Assembly (NCBI GenBank): GCA_041390865.1
Contig: JAWKPC010000002.1
Coordinates: forward strand, 372,001-436,000
DNA: 64,000 bases
Direction of reading: 5' to 3'
From: JAUIIK01 sp041390865
Lineage (GTDB): Bacteria; Chloroflexota; Chloroflexia; Thermomicrobiales; CFX8
Both the position numbers and the translations under genes were made by a program. A model generated the notes under the pieces. It did no database searches and was not told the origin of the DNA. It saw only the letters and a list, made by a program, of their open reading frames with translations. This document shows, one piece after another, positions 8,935 through 16,783 of the stretch (position 1 is the stretch's first letter; each line of letters begins with the position of its first letter).

Positions 8935-9261
8935 GTGGCAGAGGTGCCAGGAAAGAATGTCGGGGCGAGCCGCTTCGCGGACGCCGGCCTGCTGATCCTG
9001 ATCAGCCTGGCCGATGGCGAAAAACATGGCTACGCGATGATCTCGGATATCGAGGAGATCGCGGACGTCAAGCTCGGTCCAGGAACCCTCTATACCGCCC
9101 TTGCCCGTCTTGAAGGGCAGGGGTTGATCGAGCCGGTCGAGACGGACGACCGGCGCAAACCCTATCGCCTGACGCCCGACGGCAGGGCCGAGCTGAGCGC
9201 CCAGCTTGCCGGTATGGAAGGGCTCGCGGCGATGGGACAGCAGCGGATGGAGACAGCATGA
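8935..9261 (+). CDS. PadR-family transcriptional repressor
   Basis: The 108-residue winged-helix protein has the PadR pattern ADAGLLILISLADGEKHGYAMISDIEEIADVKLGPGTLYTALARLEGQGLIEPVETDDRRKPYRLTPDGRAELSAQL. G-x-L-Y-x-x-L-x-R-L-x-x-x-G-L is the recognition helix and wing region. PadR proteins commonly repress a membrane protein or transporter encoded beside them and respond to small hydrophobic compounds. The start is GTG 8935 with GAGAACGAGG upstream; GTG 8944 is an alternative. The stop overlaps the start of the next gene (ATGA), so the two are translationally coupled. Confidence 0.9.
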   Translation: MAEVPGKNVGASRFADAGLLILISLADGEKHGYAMISDIEEIADVKLGPGTLYTALARLEGQGLIEPVETDDRRKPYRLTPDGRAELSAQLAGMEGLAAMGQQRMETA

Positions 9262-10631
9262 AGCAGTTCTGGATATTGCGGCTCTTCCCGAGAGCCTGGC
9301 GGGAGCGCTACGAAGAAGAGTTCCAGGCGTTGCTCGAGGACTACGATCCATCGACCGGCGATACGCTGGACATCCTGAAGGCGGCCGGGGACGCGCAGCT
9401 CCGCTACCGGCAGCTACCCGAAGGGCTTCCGGCCGTCGCCGGCGGCGAGTCGGTGTCGCCGGTGGCCTACCGGAGGGCACGGGCGCGGGTCCGCTGGCTG
9501 GCTTCGCTCTATGCCAATGCCGTGTTGTTCGTCATCGTCAACCTGATGCTGCTCGGCATCAACCTGCTGACGACACCGGATACGCTCTGGTTCATCTATC
9601 CGCTCTGGGCCTGGGGAATGGTGCTGGCGTTGCATGCTTCCCTCGTTCTGCGGGGCAGCCGGCGACTGGGGGCGCACGTCGCTCTCTTCTCCCTCCTCAA
9701 TGGCGGGCTAATCTGGATCAACCTCGCCTATACCGAGAACTTCTGGTTCCAGTGGCCGCTCGCGGCAACGGCGACCCTATTGATAGCCCACGCGCTGATC
9801 GAGTTCCGGATCACCGGCTACTTCGGGGCGCATCTTGTCGTCTACGTGCTCAGTCTGGCGCAGATGGCGGCGACGGCGTTGATCTATCCGGAGTCGGAGT
9901 ACGGGTTGCTGACGGCGGGAATCGCCTGGACAATCGCGCTGGCCTGTCATGGGTTGATGCGCTATTCCAGCTTCTCGCCGCTGAAGGCTCATATCCTGCT
10001 CTTCGCCGGCGTGAATGCCCAGATCATCGTCCAGAACCTGATGCGTTCCGACGAACTCTGGTTCCAGTATCCCTTGCTCGTCTGGGCCGTCGTGCTCGGA
10101 GCGCATATCTCGGTTGCGATGGGATCGGTGCCGCTCTTCGATCCCGGTTGGCGGGAGCGCAAGCAGCGGGAGCTGGCCGGCCTGGCCGGGCTCGATTCCG
10201 GCGCTGCCGGAGGAGTCGTCGAGGCCGAAGCGCTCGATGCCATAGCGCTGAGAGTGGAATCGCTGCGAACGTTGTACATTCACCTGTTCGCATTCATCAC
10301 CGGTGCAGCGGCGGGGCTGGTGCTCAATATCCTGACCTACTCGGCCGGGCCGTGGGCGCTCTGGCCGCTCTGGATCTGGGGCATGCTCCTGGCGGCGCAC
10401 GCCGGCTGGGTGCTGACCCGCCGGGGACTCTTTGGCTCTCATCTGATGCTGTTTCTGACCGCCAACGCCGGGCTGATCGTCATCGACCTGATCCAGGGCG
10501 GCGAGATCTGGTTCTACTGGACGCTTGGCGCGACGGCGCTGGCTCTTGCGCTCCACTACCTGTTCAGCCGCGACACGCTTCAGGCGTTCCGCGAATGGGA
10601 GTCGCGCCGGATTGCCTCGATGGTGGAGTGA
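9258..10631 (+). CDS. multi-repeat 2TM-domain membrane protein, PadR partner
   Basis: The 457-residue membrane protein has a cytoplasmic start (MKQFWILRLFPRAWRERYEEEFQALLEDY) of the kind found on membrane proteins encoded after PadR repressors. The body has about five copies of a two-helix unit ending in W-F/A-x-x-P-L-x-x-W-G-M-x-L-x-x-H, for example TLWFIYPLWAWGMVLALHAS, ENFWFQWPLAATATLLIAHA, ELWFQYPLLVWAVVLGAHIS, PWALWPLWIWGMLLAAHAGW and EIWFYWTLGATALALALHYL. These resemble the 2TM domain family. A polar linker (about residues 300-335) separates units three and four. The role is unknown; context suggests a stress or envelope sensor under PadR control. Confidence 0.75.
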   Translation: MKQFWILRLFPRAWRERYEEEFQALLEDYDPSTGDTLDILKAAGDAQLRYRQLPEGLPAVAGGESVSPVAYRRARARVRWLASLYANAVLFVIVNLMLLGINLLTTPDTLWFIYPLWAWGMVLALHASLVLRGSRRLGAHVALFSLLNGGLIWINLAYTENFWFQWPLAATATLLIAHALIEFRITGYFGAHLVVYVLSLAQMAATALIYPESEYGLLTAGIAWTIALACHGLMRYSSFSPLKAHILLFAGVNAQIIVQNLMRSDELWFQYPLLVWAVVLGAHISVAMGSVPLFDPGWRERKQRELAGLAGLDSGAAGGVVEAEALDAIALRVESLRTLYIHLFAFITGAAAGLVLNILTYSAGPWALWPLWIWGMLLAAHAGWVLTRRGLFGSHLMLFLTANAGLIVIDLIQGGEIWFYWTLGATALALALHYLFSRDTLQAFREWESRRIASMVE

Positions 10632-10656
10632 TACGTTCCAGGCGTCGGGACCCTTA

Positions 10657-10708
10657 CCCCACGTCGTCCTGACCGGAGACTTTGCGGAATGGAAGGATGA
10701 CGTGGGGC
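10657..10708. repeat. dispersed repeat type A
   Basis: CCCCACGTCGTCCTGACC and its inverted partner AAGGATGACGTGGGG flank an internal GGAGACTTTGCGGAATGG, the same core (GGCTTTGCGGAGTCG) as the copy at 5968. It lies just after the PadR-partner gene and could serve as a transcription terminator between convergent genes. Confidence 0.65.
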
Positions 10709-10743
10709 CGGCGAGCATTGACCTGTAGCAGGGAAGACGCTTG

Positions 10744-11853
10744 CTATGGACTGCCCCAGACCTCTTCGGCGACCTCGACGCAAAGGCGGAGCTTGGCGAT
10801 CTCATCCTCTTCGGTGACGCGGTTGCCGTGGTAGGTGCTGGCGAAACCGCACTGAGGGCTGAGACATAGCCGTTCGACCGGGACGTACTGGCTGGCCTCT
10901 TCAATCCGCCGCATCACGTCGTCGCGGGATTCGAGCTCCGGGAATTTCGAGGTCACCAGACCAAGGACGACGGTCTTGTTCTCCGGCAGGTGGCGAAGCG
11001 GCTCGAAGCCGCCGGCGCGGTCGGTATCCCACTCCATGAAATAGGCGTCGATGTCGATCTCGTTGAACATCAGCTCGGCCACCGGCTCGTAGCCGCCCTG
11101 GGCCATCCAGGCACTCTGGAAGTTACCCCGGCAGGTGTGCATCGTGACGGTCATCTCATCCGGACGTCCCTTCAGGGCGGCATTGATCGCGTCACGGTAG
11201 GTCCGGAGCAGCTCGTCGGGGTCCTCGCCGCGGTCGGCGACGGTGTCGCGGAGCTTCTGGTCGCAGAGGTAGGCCATGATCACGTCGTCGAGCTGGAGGT
11301 AGGTGCAGCCGCGATCGGCGAGGTCCATCACCTCGGCGTTGTAGGCGGCCGAGAGGTCCGCCCAGAACTCATCCATGTTCGGGTAGACCTCCTCGCTGAC
11401 GGCCGTCCGCCCGCCGCGGAAGTGGACGACGCTGGGTGAGGGGATGCAGATCTTCGGCGTCTGGCTGGTGACCGACTTCAGGAAGTCGAAGTCCCGACCC
11501 ATGATCGATCCGGGATGGCGGACCTTGTCGACCACTTCCATGACCGGCGGCTTGAAGTCGCTGTCCTGGAACCCTGCCGTCTCGATCTGTGCCATCTCCT
11601 CGATGCCGTCGAAGCCGAGCATGAAATCGACGTGCCAGTAGGCCCGGCGATACTCACCGTCGGTAATGCCCTTCAGACCGGCGTCTTCCTGCAGGTTGAC
11701 CGCATAGCGTACCGCCTCATCTTCGATCGCACGCAGTTTCTCGTCGCTCAGTTCGCCGCGCTGGTTGCGGGCGCGTGCATCGAGTAGCGATTGGGGGCGG
11801 AGCAAGCTGCCGACGTGGTCGGCGCGGAAGGGCGGGTTGACGCGTGCGGTCAT
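10744..11853 (-). CDS. cobalamin-independent methionine synthase-like methyltransferase
   Basis: The 369-residue protein corresponds to the catalytic half of MetE (UROD/MetE-like fold), as in stand-alone YxjG/YxjH-type enzymes that transfer a methyl group to a thiol. Seen: the N-terminal FRADHVGSLLRPQSLLDAR, EYRRAYWHVDF, YLQLDDVIMAY, and the probable zinc ligands in TVTMHTCRGNFQS (His and Cys), the Glu in FMEWDTDRAGGFEPL and Cys in LSPQCGFAST. The homocysteine-binding and zinc pattern H-x-C...E...C is complete. An open frame extends upstream to 12267 through repeats; ATG 11853 has AAAGGA nine bases upstream and fits the family start. The methyl donor cannot be read from the sequence. Confidence 0.85.
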   Translation of the reverse strand: MTARVNPPFRADHVGSLLRPQSLLDARARNQRGELSDEKLRAIEDEAVRYAVNLQEDAGLKGITDGEYRRAYWHVDFMLGFDGIEEMAQIETAGFQDSDFKPPVMEVVDKVRHPGSIMGRDFDFLKSVTSQTPKICIPSPSVVHFRGGRTAVSEEVYPNMDEFWADLSAAYNAEVMDLADRGCTYLQLDDVIMAYLCDQKLRDTVADRGEDPDELLRTYRDAINAALKGRPDEMTVTMHTCRGNFQSAWMAQGGYEPVAELMFNEIDIDAYFMEWDTDRAGGFEPLRHLPENKTVVLGLVTSKFPELESRDDVMRRIEEASQYVPVERLCLSPQCGFASTYHGNRVTEEDEIAKLRLCVEVAEEVWGSP

Positions 11854-11950
11854 CTGGAGGGTCCTTTCGGTGCCGTTCAGTTGCGTGAGGTCATGATAGT
11901 AGGGAAGAGAGACCAGGTAACAGGGAAGACGGGGAGGAGAACAAAGAATG

Positions 11951-12083
11951 CTCCCTCCCCCGGCCCCTCCCTCGAATTCGAGGGAGGGGAGGAAGCGTTG
12001 GGTTGGTTTGCTCCCCTTCTCTCCGCCTAGCAGTCTCTTTTTCCCCCATTCCCAGGATTGGGAGAGGGGGCCAGGGGGTGAGG
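11951..12083. repeat. two adjacent type B GC-rich repeats
   Basis: Copy one (11951-11995) is CTCCCTCCCCCGGCCCCTCC with an inverted partner around a central CTCGAATTCGAG. Copy two (12041-12083) is CCCCCATTCCCAGGATTGGG continuing into GAGAGGGGGCCAGGGGGTGAGG. Both sit between divergently transcribed genes and probably fold strongly in RNA. Confidence 0.65.
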
Positions 12084-12132
12084 TCCGTCCCGATATAATC
12101 CACCCTTTACCTCGACATGAGAGAAGAGTTTC

Positions 12133-12834
12133 ATGACTACTCCGGGTTGGATGATCGACGAGCTGGCGCATGCCGGTGATGAGCATCTCGATGAGGCATT
12201 CGTCGAGGGATACGACCGCAAATCCAAGACGGACCACTCGGGTGACCTGGAGATCCTTCGGTCCCACGGTCTAGATGGCGAGAGCGTCGTCGTCGATCTC
12301 GGGGCCGGTACCGGGACGTTCGCTCTGGCGGTCGCGCCGCATTGCGGGCGAGTGGTTGCCGCCGACATCTCGCCGACGATGCTGGCGTACATGCGCCATG
12401 CCGTCGAGCGGGAGGGGTTGGCGAACGTCGAGATCGTCCAGGCCGGGCTGCTGGGCTACGAGCACGACGGACCGGCGCCTGACTTCGTCTACTCGCGCAA
12501 CACGCTGCATCACCTGCCTGACTTCTGGAAGGCGGTTGCGTTCCGGAAGATCGCCGACATGCTGGCGCCGGGCGGTATCCTGCTGATGCACGACCTCGTC
12601 TACTCGTTCGAGCCTGGCGAAGCGGGAGATGTCTTCGGGAAGTGGCTCTCGGGAGCGGCGACGGAGCCTGAAGAAGGCTATACCCGCGGGGACCTGGAGA
12701 CGCACATCCGCGAGGAGAACAGCACCTTCAGCTGGCTGCTGGAACCGATTCTGGAGCGGTCGGGATTCGAGATCCTTGAAGCGCGCCACCGGCCGTCACG
12801 GACCTACGCCGCGTATATCTGTAGAAAGAAGTAG
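12133..12834 (+). CDS. class I SAM-dependent methyltransferase
   Basis: The 233-residue protein has a Rossmann-type methyltransferase core. Motif I VVDLGAGTGTFALAVAP is at residues 53-69, motif post-I VVAADISPTMLAYM at about 75-88, motif II FVYSRNTLHHLPDFWKAVAF at about 118-137 and motif III LAPGGILLMHDL at about 145-156. ATG 12133 is used, with AGAGAAGAG upstream. Substrate class is not evident. The HHLPDFWKA pattern is typical of small-molecule methyltransferases of the Methyltransf_25/11 type. Confidence 0.85.
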   Translation: MTTPGWMIDELAHAGDEHLDEAFVEGYDRKSKTDHSGDLEILRSHGLDGESVVVDLGAGTGTFALAVAPHCGRVVAADISPTMLAYMRHAVEREGLANVEIVQAGLLGYEHDGPAPDFVYSRNTLHHLPDFWKAVAFRKIADMLAPGGILLMHDLVYSFEPGEAGDVFGKWLSGAATEPEEGYTRGDLETHIREENSTFSWLLEPILERSGFEILEARHRPSRTYAAYICRKK

Positions 12835-12860
12835 CGGGGCCGGATTTCTCCAGCCCCGCT
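12833..12860 (+). terminator. probable terminator between convergent genes
   Basis: AGCGGGGC (12833-12840) pairs perfectly with GCCCCGCT (12853-12860) around a twelve-base loop, followed by GTTCATTCTGTATT. It overlaps the methyltransferase stop codon and faces the small minus-strand gene, so it can act in both directions. Confidence 0.65.
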
Positions 12861-12890
12861 GTTCATTCTGTATTGTGAATCGCTCCGATG

Positions 12891-13034
12891 TTACGACCGG
12901 AACATAGCCCGGATTCGCTTTGCGATGCCCTTGCCCGACTGGGCTCCGACTCGCATCATGTCGATGCATGTCTTGAACGTCGTCCGGCGCCGGTGCTCGT
13001 CGAGCATCTGCTGCGGGTCCACTGGAAATGACAT
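12891..13034 (-). CDS. small basic protein, 47 residues, unknown
   Basis: The short gene starts at ATG 13034 with a near-perfect ribosome binding site (GAAGGAGG, about nine bases upstream) and ends at TAA 12891. The product begins MSFPVDPQQMLDEHRRRTTF and ends with the basic tail GKGIAKRIRAMFRS; it has no signal peptide or membrane segment. It is codirectional with a second very small gene 52 bases upstream. I do not recognise a family. The ribosome binding site and the composition argue that it is real. Confidence 0.6.
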   Translation of the reverse strand: MSFPVDPQQMLDEHRRRTTFKTCIDMMRVGAQSGKGIAKRIRAMFRS

Positions 13035-13086
13035 GGTTGCTGCCTCCTTCGGCACGTCTCCGCGCGGCATTGCACGGGAGATCTAG

Positions 13087-13206
13087 CTACGCGCGCTTCT
13101 TCTGACCGGCGTAGCGATACTTGTAGATCTGGCGACCCTTCCAGTCGTGCCAGCGATCATCGTCTTTGCTGACCCAGCTCTGGCCGAACATGGTCTTCTG
13201 GTACAT
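13087..13206 (-). CDS. small protein, 39 residues, unknown
   Basis: ATG 13206 is preceded by GAGGAGGG at a spacing of about seven bases. The product is MYQKTMFGQSWVSKDDDRWH followed by DWKGRQIYKYRYAGQKKRA, a basic, aromatic-rich peptide with no membrane segment. A longer in-frame start at 13323 exists but has a weaker context. It is followed on the same strand by the 47-residue gene, so the two probably share a transcript. No family is recognised. Confidence 0.55.
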   Translation of the reverse strand: MYQKTMFGQSWVSKDDDRWHDWKGRQIYKYRYAGQKKRA

Positions 13207-13547
13207 TGCGACACCCTCCTCGGTGTTGTGTGCCTCCGGCTCCGTTGCCGGGGCGCTACGTTCATCTGTCAGCAGAATAGCGGCGGTGAAAGCCGTTGCC
13301 ACCGTTGGTTTTACCCATTTCAATGTGCAATCAGGCAGGCGGACGAGATGGGTAGAATTGCGCTCCCTCGCGATTGGATCGTGCCCTAGGGTAGGTTTCG
13401 GGCCAAGCTCTCTGCCGGTTGCTTCACATCCTCCAGCGGTGCTTGTATGATGCCCTTATGGATCAAGCCAATTCCCGCAACCGCGGACGTTCCTGTGCCG
13501 GTCGACAGCCGGACGCGGGCGGGTCAACGTCATGGAAAGGCCGTCGC
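13207..13547. other. intergenic region, nothing recognised
   Basis: About 340 bases separate the divergent small gene and the TPR gene. It should hold both promoters; I could not pick convincing -35/-10 pairs, and there is no strong hairpin. Confidence 0.35.
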
Positions 13548-15224
13548 ATGTCGGATTACTACGATCTCGGAAGCTACAGCAGGTCCGTCACGACCAGCTC
13601 GGATCAAGCACAGGTCTGGTTCGACCGTGGGCTCAACTGGACCTTCGCCTTCAATCACGAGGAAGCGATCGCCTGCTACGAGAAGGCGCTCGAGCACGAT
13701 CAAAACTGCGCGATGGCGCACTGGGGGATCGCCTACGCTCTCGGCCCGAACTACAACCTGCCCTGGGAACGGATGGACGATTCCATGCGCGAGCAGCGGC
13801 TCGCCGGTGCGTACGAATCGACGCGCAAGGCCGTTGCACTCGTCGACCGCATCACCGCGCCGGAGCGGGCGTTGATCGAGGCACTGGATGTGCGTTACCC
13901 GGCGCCGGAGCCGCCGGAGGACGTGGCGGATATGGATAGCTGGGACGATGCGTATGCCAATGCTATGCGCGAGGTCTACCGGCAGTATCCCGACGATCTG
14001 GATGTCGCGGCGTTCTTCGCCGAAGCGATGATGGACCGGACTCCGTGGCTAATGTGGGACCTGAACACCGGCGAACCGGCCGACGGCGCCGACACGGTCG
14101 AGGCGACCGAAGTGCTGGAGCGGGCGCTGGAGGATCCTGCGGCCCGGGTGCACCCCGGTGTCCTGCATCTCTACGTCCACCTGATGGAGATGTCGCCTCA
14201 CCCCGAGCGTGCCCTGCGCGCCGGCGACTGGCTGCGGCACCTCGTGCCTGATGGCGGTCATCTGACGCACATGCCGACCCACATCGACGTCCTCTGCGGC
14301 TACTATCGGGACGTCGTCGATTCGAACCACGACGCGATCATCGCCGACCGCAAGTTCTACGAGCGTGCCGGGGCAATGAACATCTACACGCTCTACCGGA
14401 CGCACAACTACCATTTCAAGCTGTACGGCGCGATGTTCCTGGGCAGCTACGAGGCGGCCATGGAAGCGGCCGATGAGATGATCGAGAAGATCCCCGAAGA
14501 AGTGCTGCGGGTGGAGTCGCCTCCGATGGCGGATTTCCTCGAATCGTTCCTGCCGCTGAAGCTGCATGCCTTGATCCGCTTCGGCAAGTGGGACGAGATC
14601 ATCGCGACACCGCTGCCGGAGGACCAGGAGCTGTACTGCGTCACAACGGCGATGACTCACTACGCCAAGGGCGTCGCCTACGCCGCCAGCGGCCGGGTTC
14701 CGGAGGCGGAACAGGAGAAGGAGCTGTTCGAGGCGGCGGTCCGCCGGGTACCCGAGTCGCGCCTGCTGCACAACAATACGGCCCTGGATCTGCTGGCAAT
14801 CGGGGCGGAAATGCTGGACGGCGAGCTGGAGTATCGCAAGGGCAATTACGATCAAGCCTTCGACCACCTGCGCCGGTCCATCGAGCTCGAGGATGCCCTG
14901 CCGTATGACGAGCCCTGGGGCTGGATGCAGCCGACCCGGCACGCCTACGGGGCGTTGTTGCTGGAGCAGGGGCATGTCGAGGAGGCGGAAGCGGTCTATC
15001 GCGCCGATCTGGGTCTGGACGGCACGATCGGCCGGGCCTTCCAGCATCCGGAGAATGTCTGGGCGCTGCACGGCTACCACGAGTGTCTAACCCGCCGCGG
15101 CCAGCATGATCTGGCCCGGATGGTCAAGCAGCGGCTCGACCTGGCCGTCGCGCGGGCCGATGTGCCGATCGAATCCTCCTGCTTCTGCCGGACCTGCGAA
15201 CATGAGGCCATAGCAGCGGACTAA
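13548..15224 (+). CDS. TPR-repeat protein with C-terminal Cys motif
   Basis: The 558-residue alpha-helical protein has tetratricopeptide-like repeats, probably cytoplasmic since no signal peptide is seen. The opening (MSDYYDLGSYSRSVTTSSDQ, then AQVWFDRGLNWTFAFNHEEAIACYEKALEHDQNCAMAHWGIAYALG) is a recurrent unit in a widespread family in which the first TPR follows F-D-R-G-L-x-W-x-F-A-F-N-H-E-E-A. Later repeats include the segment around AMTHYAKGVAYAASGRVPEAEQEKELF and RHAYGALLLEQGHVEEAEAVYRADL. The C-terminus ends SSCFCRTCEHEAIAAD, a C-x-C-x-x-C that could bind a metal. GGAAAGG upstream supports ATG 13548; an earlier frame start at 13419 is less likely. The specific role is unknown. Confidence 0.8.
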   Translation: MSDYYDLGSYSRSVTTSSDQAQVWFDRGLNWTFAFNHEEAIACYEKALEHDQNCAMAHWGIAYALGPNYNLPWERMDDSMREQRLAGAYESTRKAVALVDRITAPERALIEALDVRYPAPEPPEDVADMDSWDDAYANAMREVYRQYPDDLDVAAFFAEAMMDRTPWLMWDLNTGEPADGADTVEATEVLERALEDPAARVHPGVLHLYVHLMEMSPHPERALRAGDWLRHLVPDGGHLTHMPTHIDVLCGYYRDVVDSNHDAIIADRKFYERAGAMNIYTLYRTHNYHFKLYGAMFLGSYEAAMEAADEMIEKIPEEVLRVESPPMADFLESFLPLKLHALIRFGKWDEIIATPLPEDQELYCVTTAMTHYAKGVAYAASGRVPEAEQEKELFEAAVRRVPESRLLHNNTALDLLAIGAEMLDGELEYRKGNYDQAFDHLRRSIELEDALPYDEPWGWMQPTRHAYGALLLEQGHVEEAEAVYRADLGLDGTIGRAFQHPENVWALHGYHECLTRRGQHDLARMVKQRLDLAVARADVPIESSCFCRTCEHEAIAAD

Positions 15225-15260
15225 TCCGTCAGCTTCGTATTCTGTTCCACATCCCTGAAT

Positions 15261-15287
15261 AGCCGGGCCTTGTTTTGGGGCCCGGCT
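15261..15287 (+). terminator. intrinsic terminator after the TPR gene
   Basis: AGCCGGGCC and GGCCCGGCT form a perfect nine-base stem around TTGTTTTGG, followed by GTTCTCT. It lies 37 bases after the TPR stop codon. Confidence 0.75.
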
Positions 15288-15481
15288 GTTCTCTAGCTGG
15301 CGAGGAGTGCGATCTCCGCGATCGAGCCAGGACTTGATAACACATCCCCGTCCCCGCCGGCATCCGGAGGATGTCACGTGTAGCATGGCATCACCGGTAC
15401 ATGGGTCGAAATGAGAAGCTTGCTCCTGTGGAGTCGCCCGGGACGAACAGGGTAGTCGATCAGATCATTCGGCACAGACCA

Positions 15482-16412
15482 CTAGTTCGTATTGTCACTT
15501 TCCGAGCGGACCTGGGTGAGGGCCTGGACGTAGTGGAAGAGGGTGACGAAGACGACGCCGTCGGGACGTTGCCGACCAGGGCAGGCAGGAAGTTGCGGAA
15601 GAACCACTCGGGGACGCTGACGTTGGCGTCGAGAAGGATGCCGATCCAGATTTCCGCCGCCGAGATGATGACGTGGTTGAACTCTGCCGAGGACGATGAG
15701 CGTTCCCATGATCCAGATCAGCAGTAGCTTCGAGCTGAACCCCTCCGCCGCGACGAGCAGCCACGTCAGGAGCGTCATGAGCCAGCCTGCGAAGATCGCC
15801 TTGATCACGGCCGTCTCGAAACTGTAGCCGGTCTTCTTCTCGGCAAGGGCAGTCAATACTCCGGCGGGGCCGGGATCGAGCACCTCCGGCCTGCTGATCA
15901 GCAGAGAAAAAACCAGCACGCCGACGATGTTGAAGACGAGCGTGCTGCCCCAGAGCCGGGCGAGTTCTCTGAGCTTCCCTTCGCGTTCCAACACGGCGGT
16001 GACCGGCAAGAAGAAGTTCTCGGTGAAGAGCTCGCTCTTTCCGACGAGGAGAATCACGAACCCGACCGGGAACGCCAGCGATCCCAGCAGATGGCCGAGA
16101 TTGGTGTCGGCTCCGGCTGCAGAGTTCGCCCAAGCCAGCGCCACCGCTCCGAACGACACGCTCATGCCGCCGATGAAGCCGGTTATCGCGCTCGGAACAG
16201 CGGGCGTCTGAGCCTTCGTCTGCCGATAAGCGCGGCGTCGTGGATGATCTCCGGAGCATCCTGCCCGAGCGGATGCGGCTCTTCATCCTCCGGTTGCTGG
16301 GCGTCGGCTGCGACTGCTCGGACTTGTCCATCGCATCGCCGACGGTCTCCCGTCCTTCTATCCTCTTCTGTTTTTCGGACTCGTCCACAGGCTTGAACCT
16401 CTCGAAGCCCAT
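15482..16412 (-). pseudogene. formate/nitrite transporter (FocA/NirC family), several frameshifts
   Basis: An FNT channel of roughly 300 residues is spread over three frames. The hydrophilic N-terminus (EDEEPHPLGQDAPEIIHDAA) is in one frame. After a shift near 16210 the membrane core follows (PSAITGFIGGMSVSFGAVALAWANSAAGADTNLGHLLGSLAFPVGFVILLVGKSELFTENFFLPV, with the FNT hallmark G-K-S-E-L-F-T-E-N), running to LLLIWIMGTLIVL. After a shift near 15690 comes EFNHVIISAAEIWIGILLDANVSVPEWFFRNFLPALVGNVP, and after one near 15560 GVVFVTLFHYVQALTQVRSESDN. At least three single-base changes are needed, possibly a fourth near the start. Transport function is therefore lost unless the assembly is wrong. 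Confidence 0.8.
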
Positions 16413-16783
16413 CGGCGCCGGTCACCCGGGAATGATTTTCACCCGACGCACCTTCACGGGCAGTTTCAGGGGTTTGGTCGAAGTCCTGAATTGCCGCGTG
16501 CAGTCAACTTCAGCAGTTTCCCAAGTCTATAGACGTTGTGGATGTCCGCGAGCATGGTTCAGGACACACATGAAGGTAGATTGCTGCTTCTACGCAGTTC
16601 AAGGCCGATTCTGATGCTTTACTGGCAGGAGGCGTCTGGTTCTTTCGCAGGGAGTTTTCATCTAGCCAGGGGAACAATGGCCCCCGTGATCAAGACATAC
16701 GGGTGAGGTTTCTGGTAGCTGATTATCGCAATACTGATGATTGAGTTAAATCGTTTTCGCCAGCTTGGAGAGTCTCCAACCAG
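16413..16783. other. intergenic region, nothing recognised
   Basis: 370 bases between the transporter remnant and the EAL gene, transcribed divergently. No repeat, RNA motif or clear promoter seen. Confidence 0.35.

Noticed and set aside
9206..10904. Long open frames on both strands over the PadR-partner gene
   Set aside because: They are shadows in GC-rich DNA; only the frame at 9258 has membrane helices and a coupled start.
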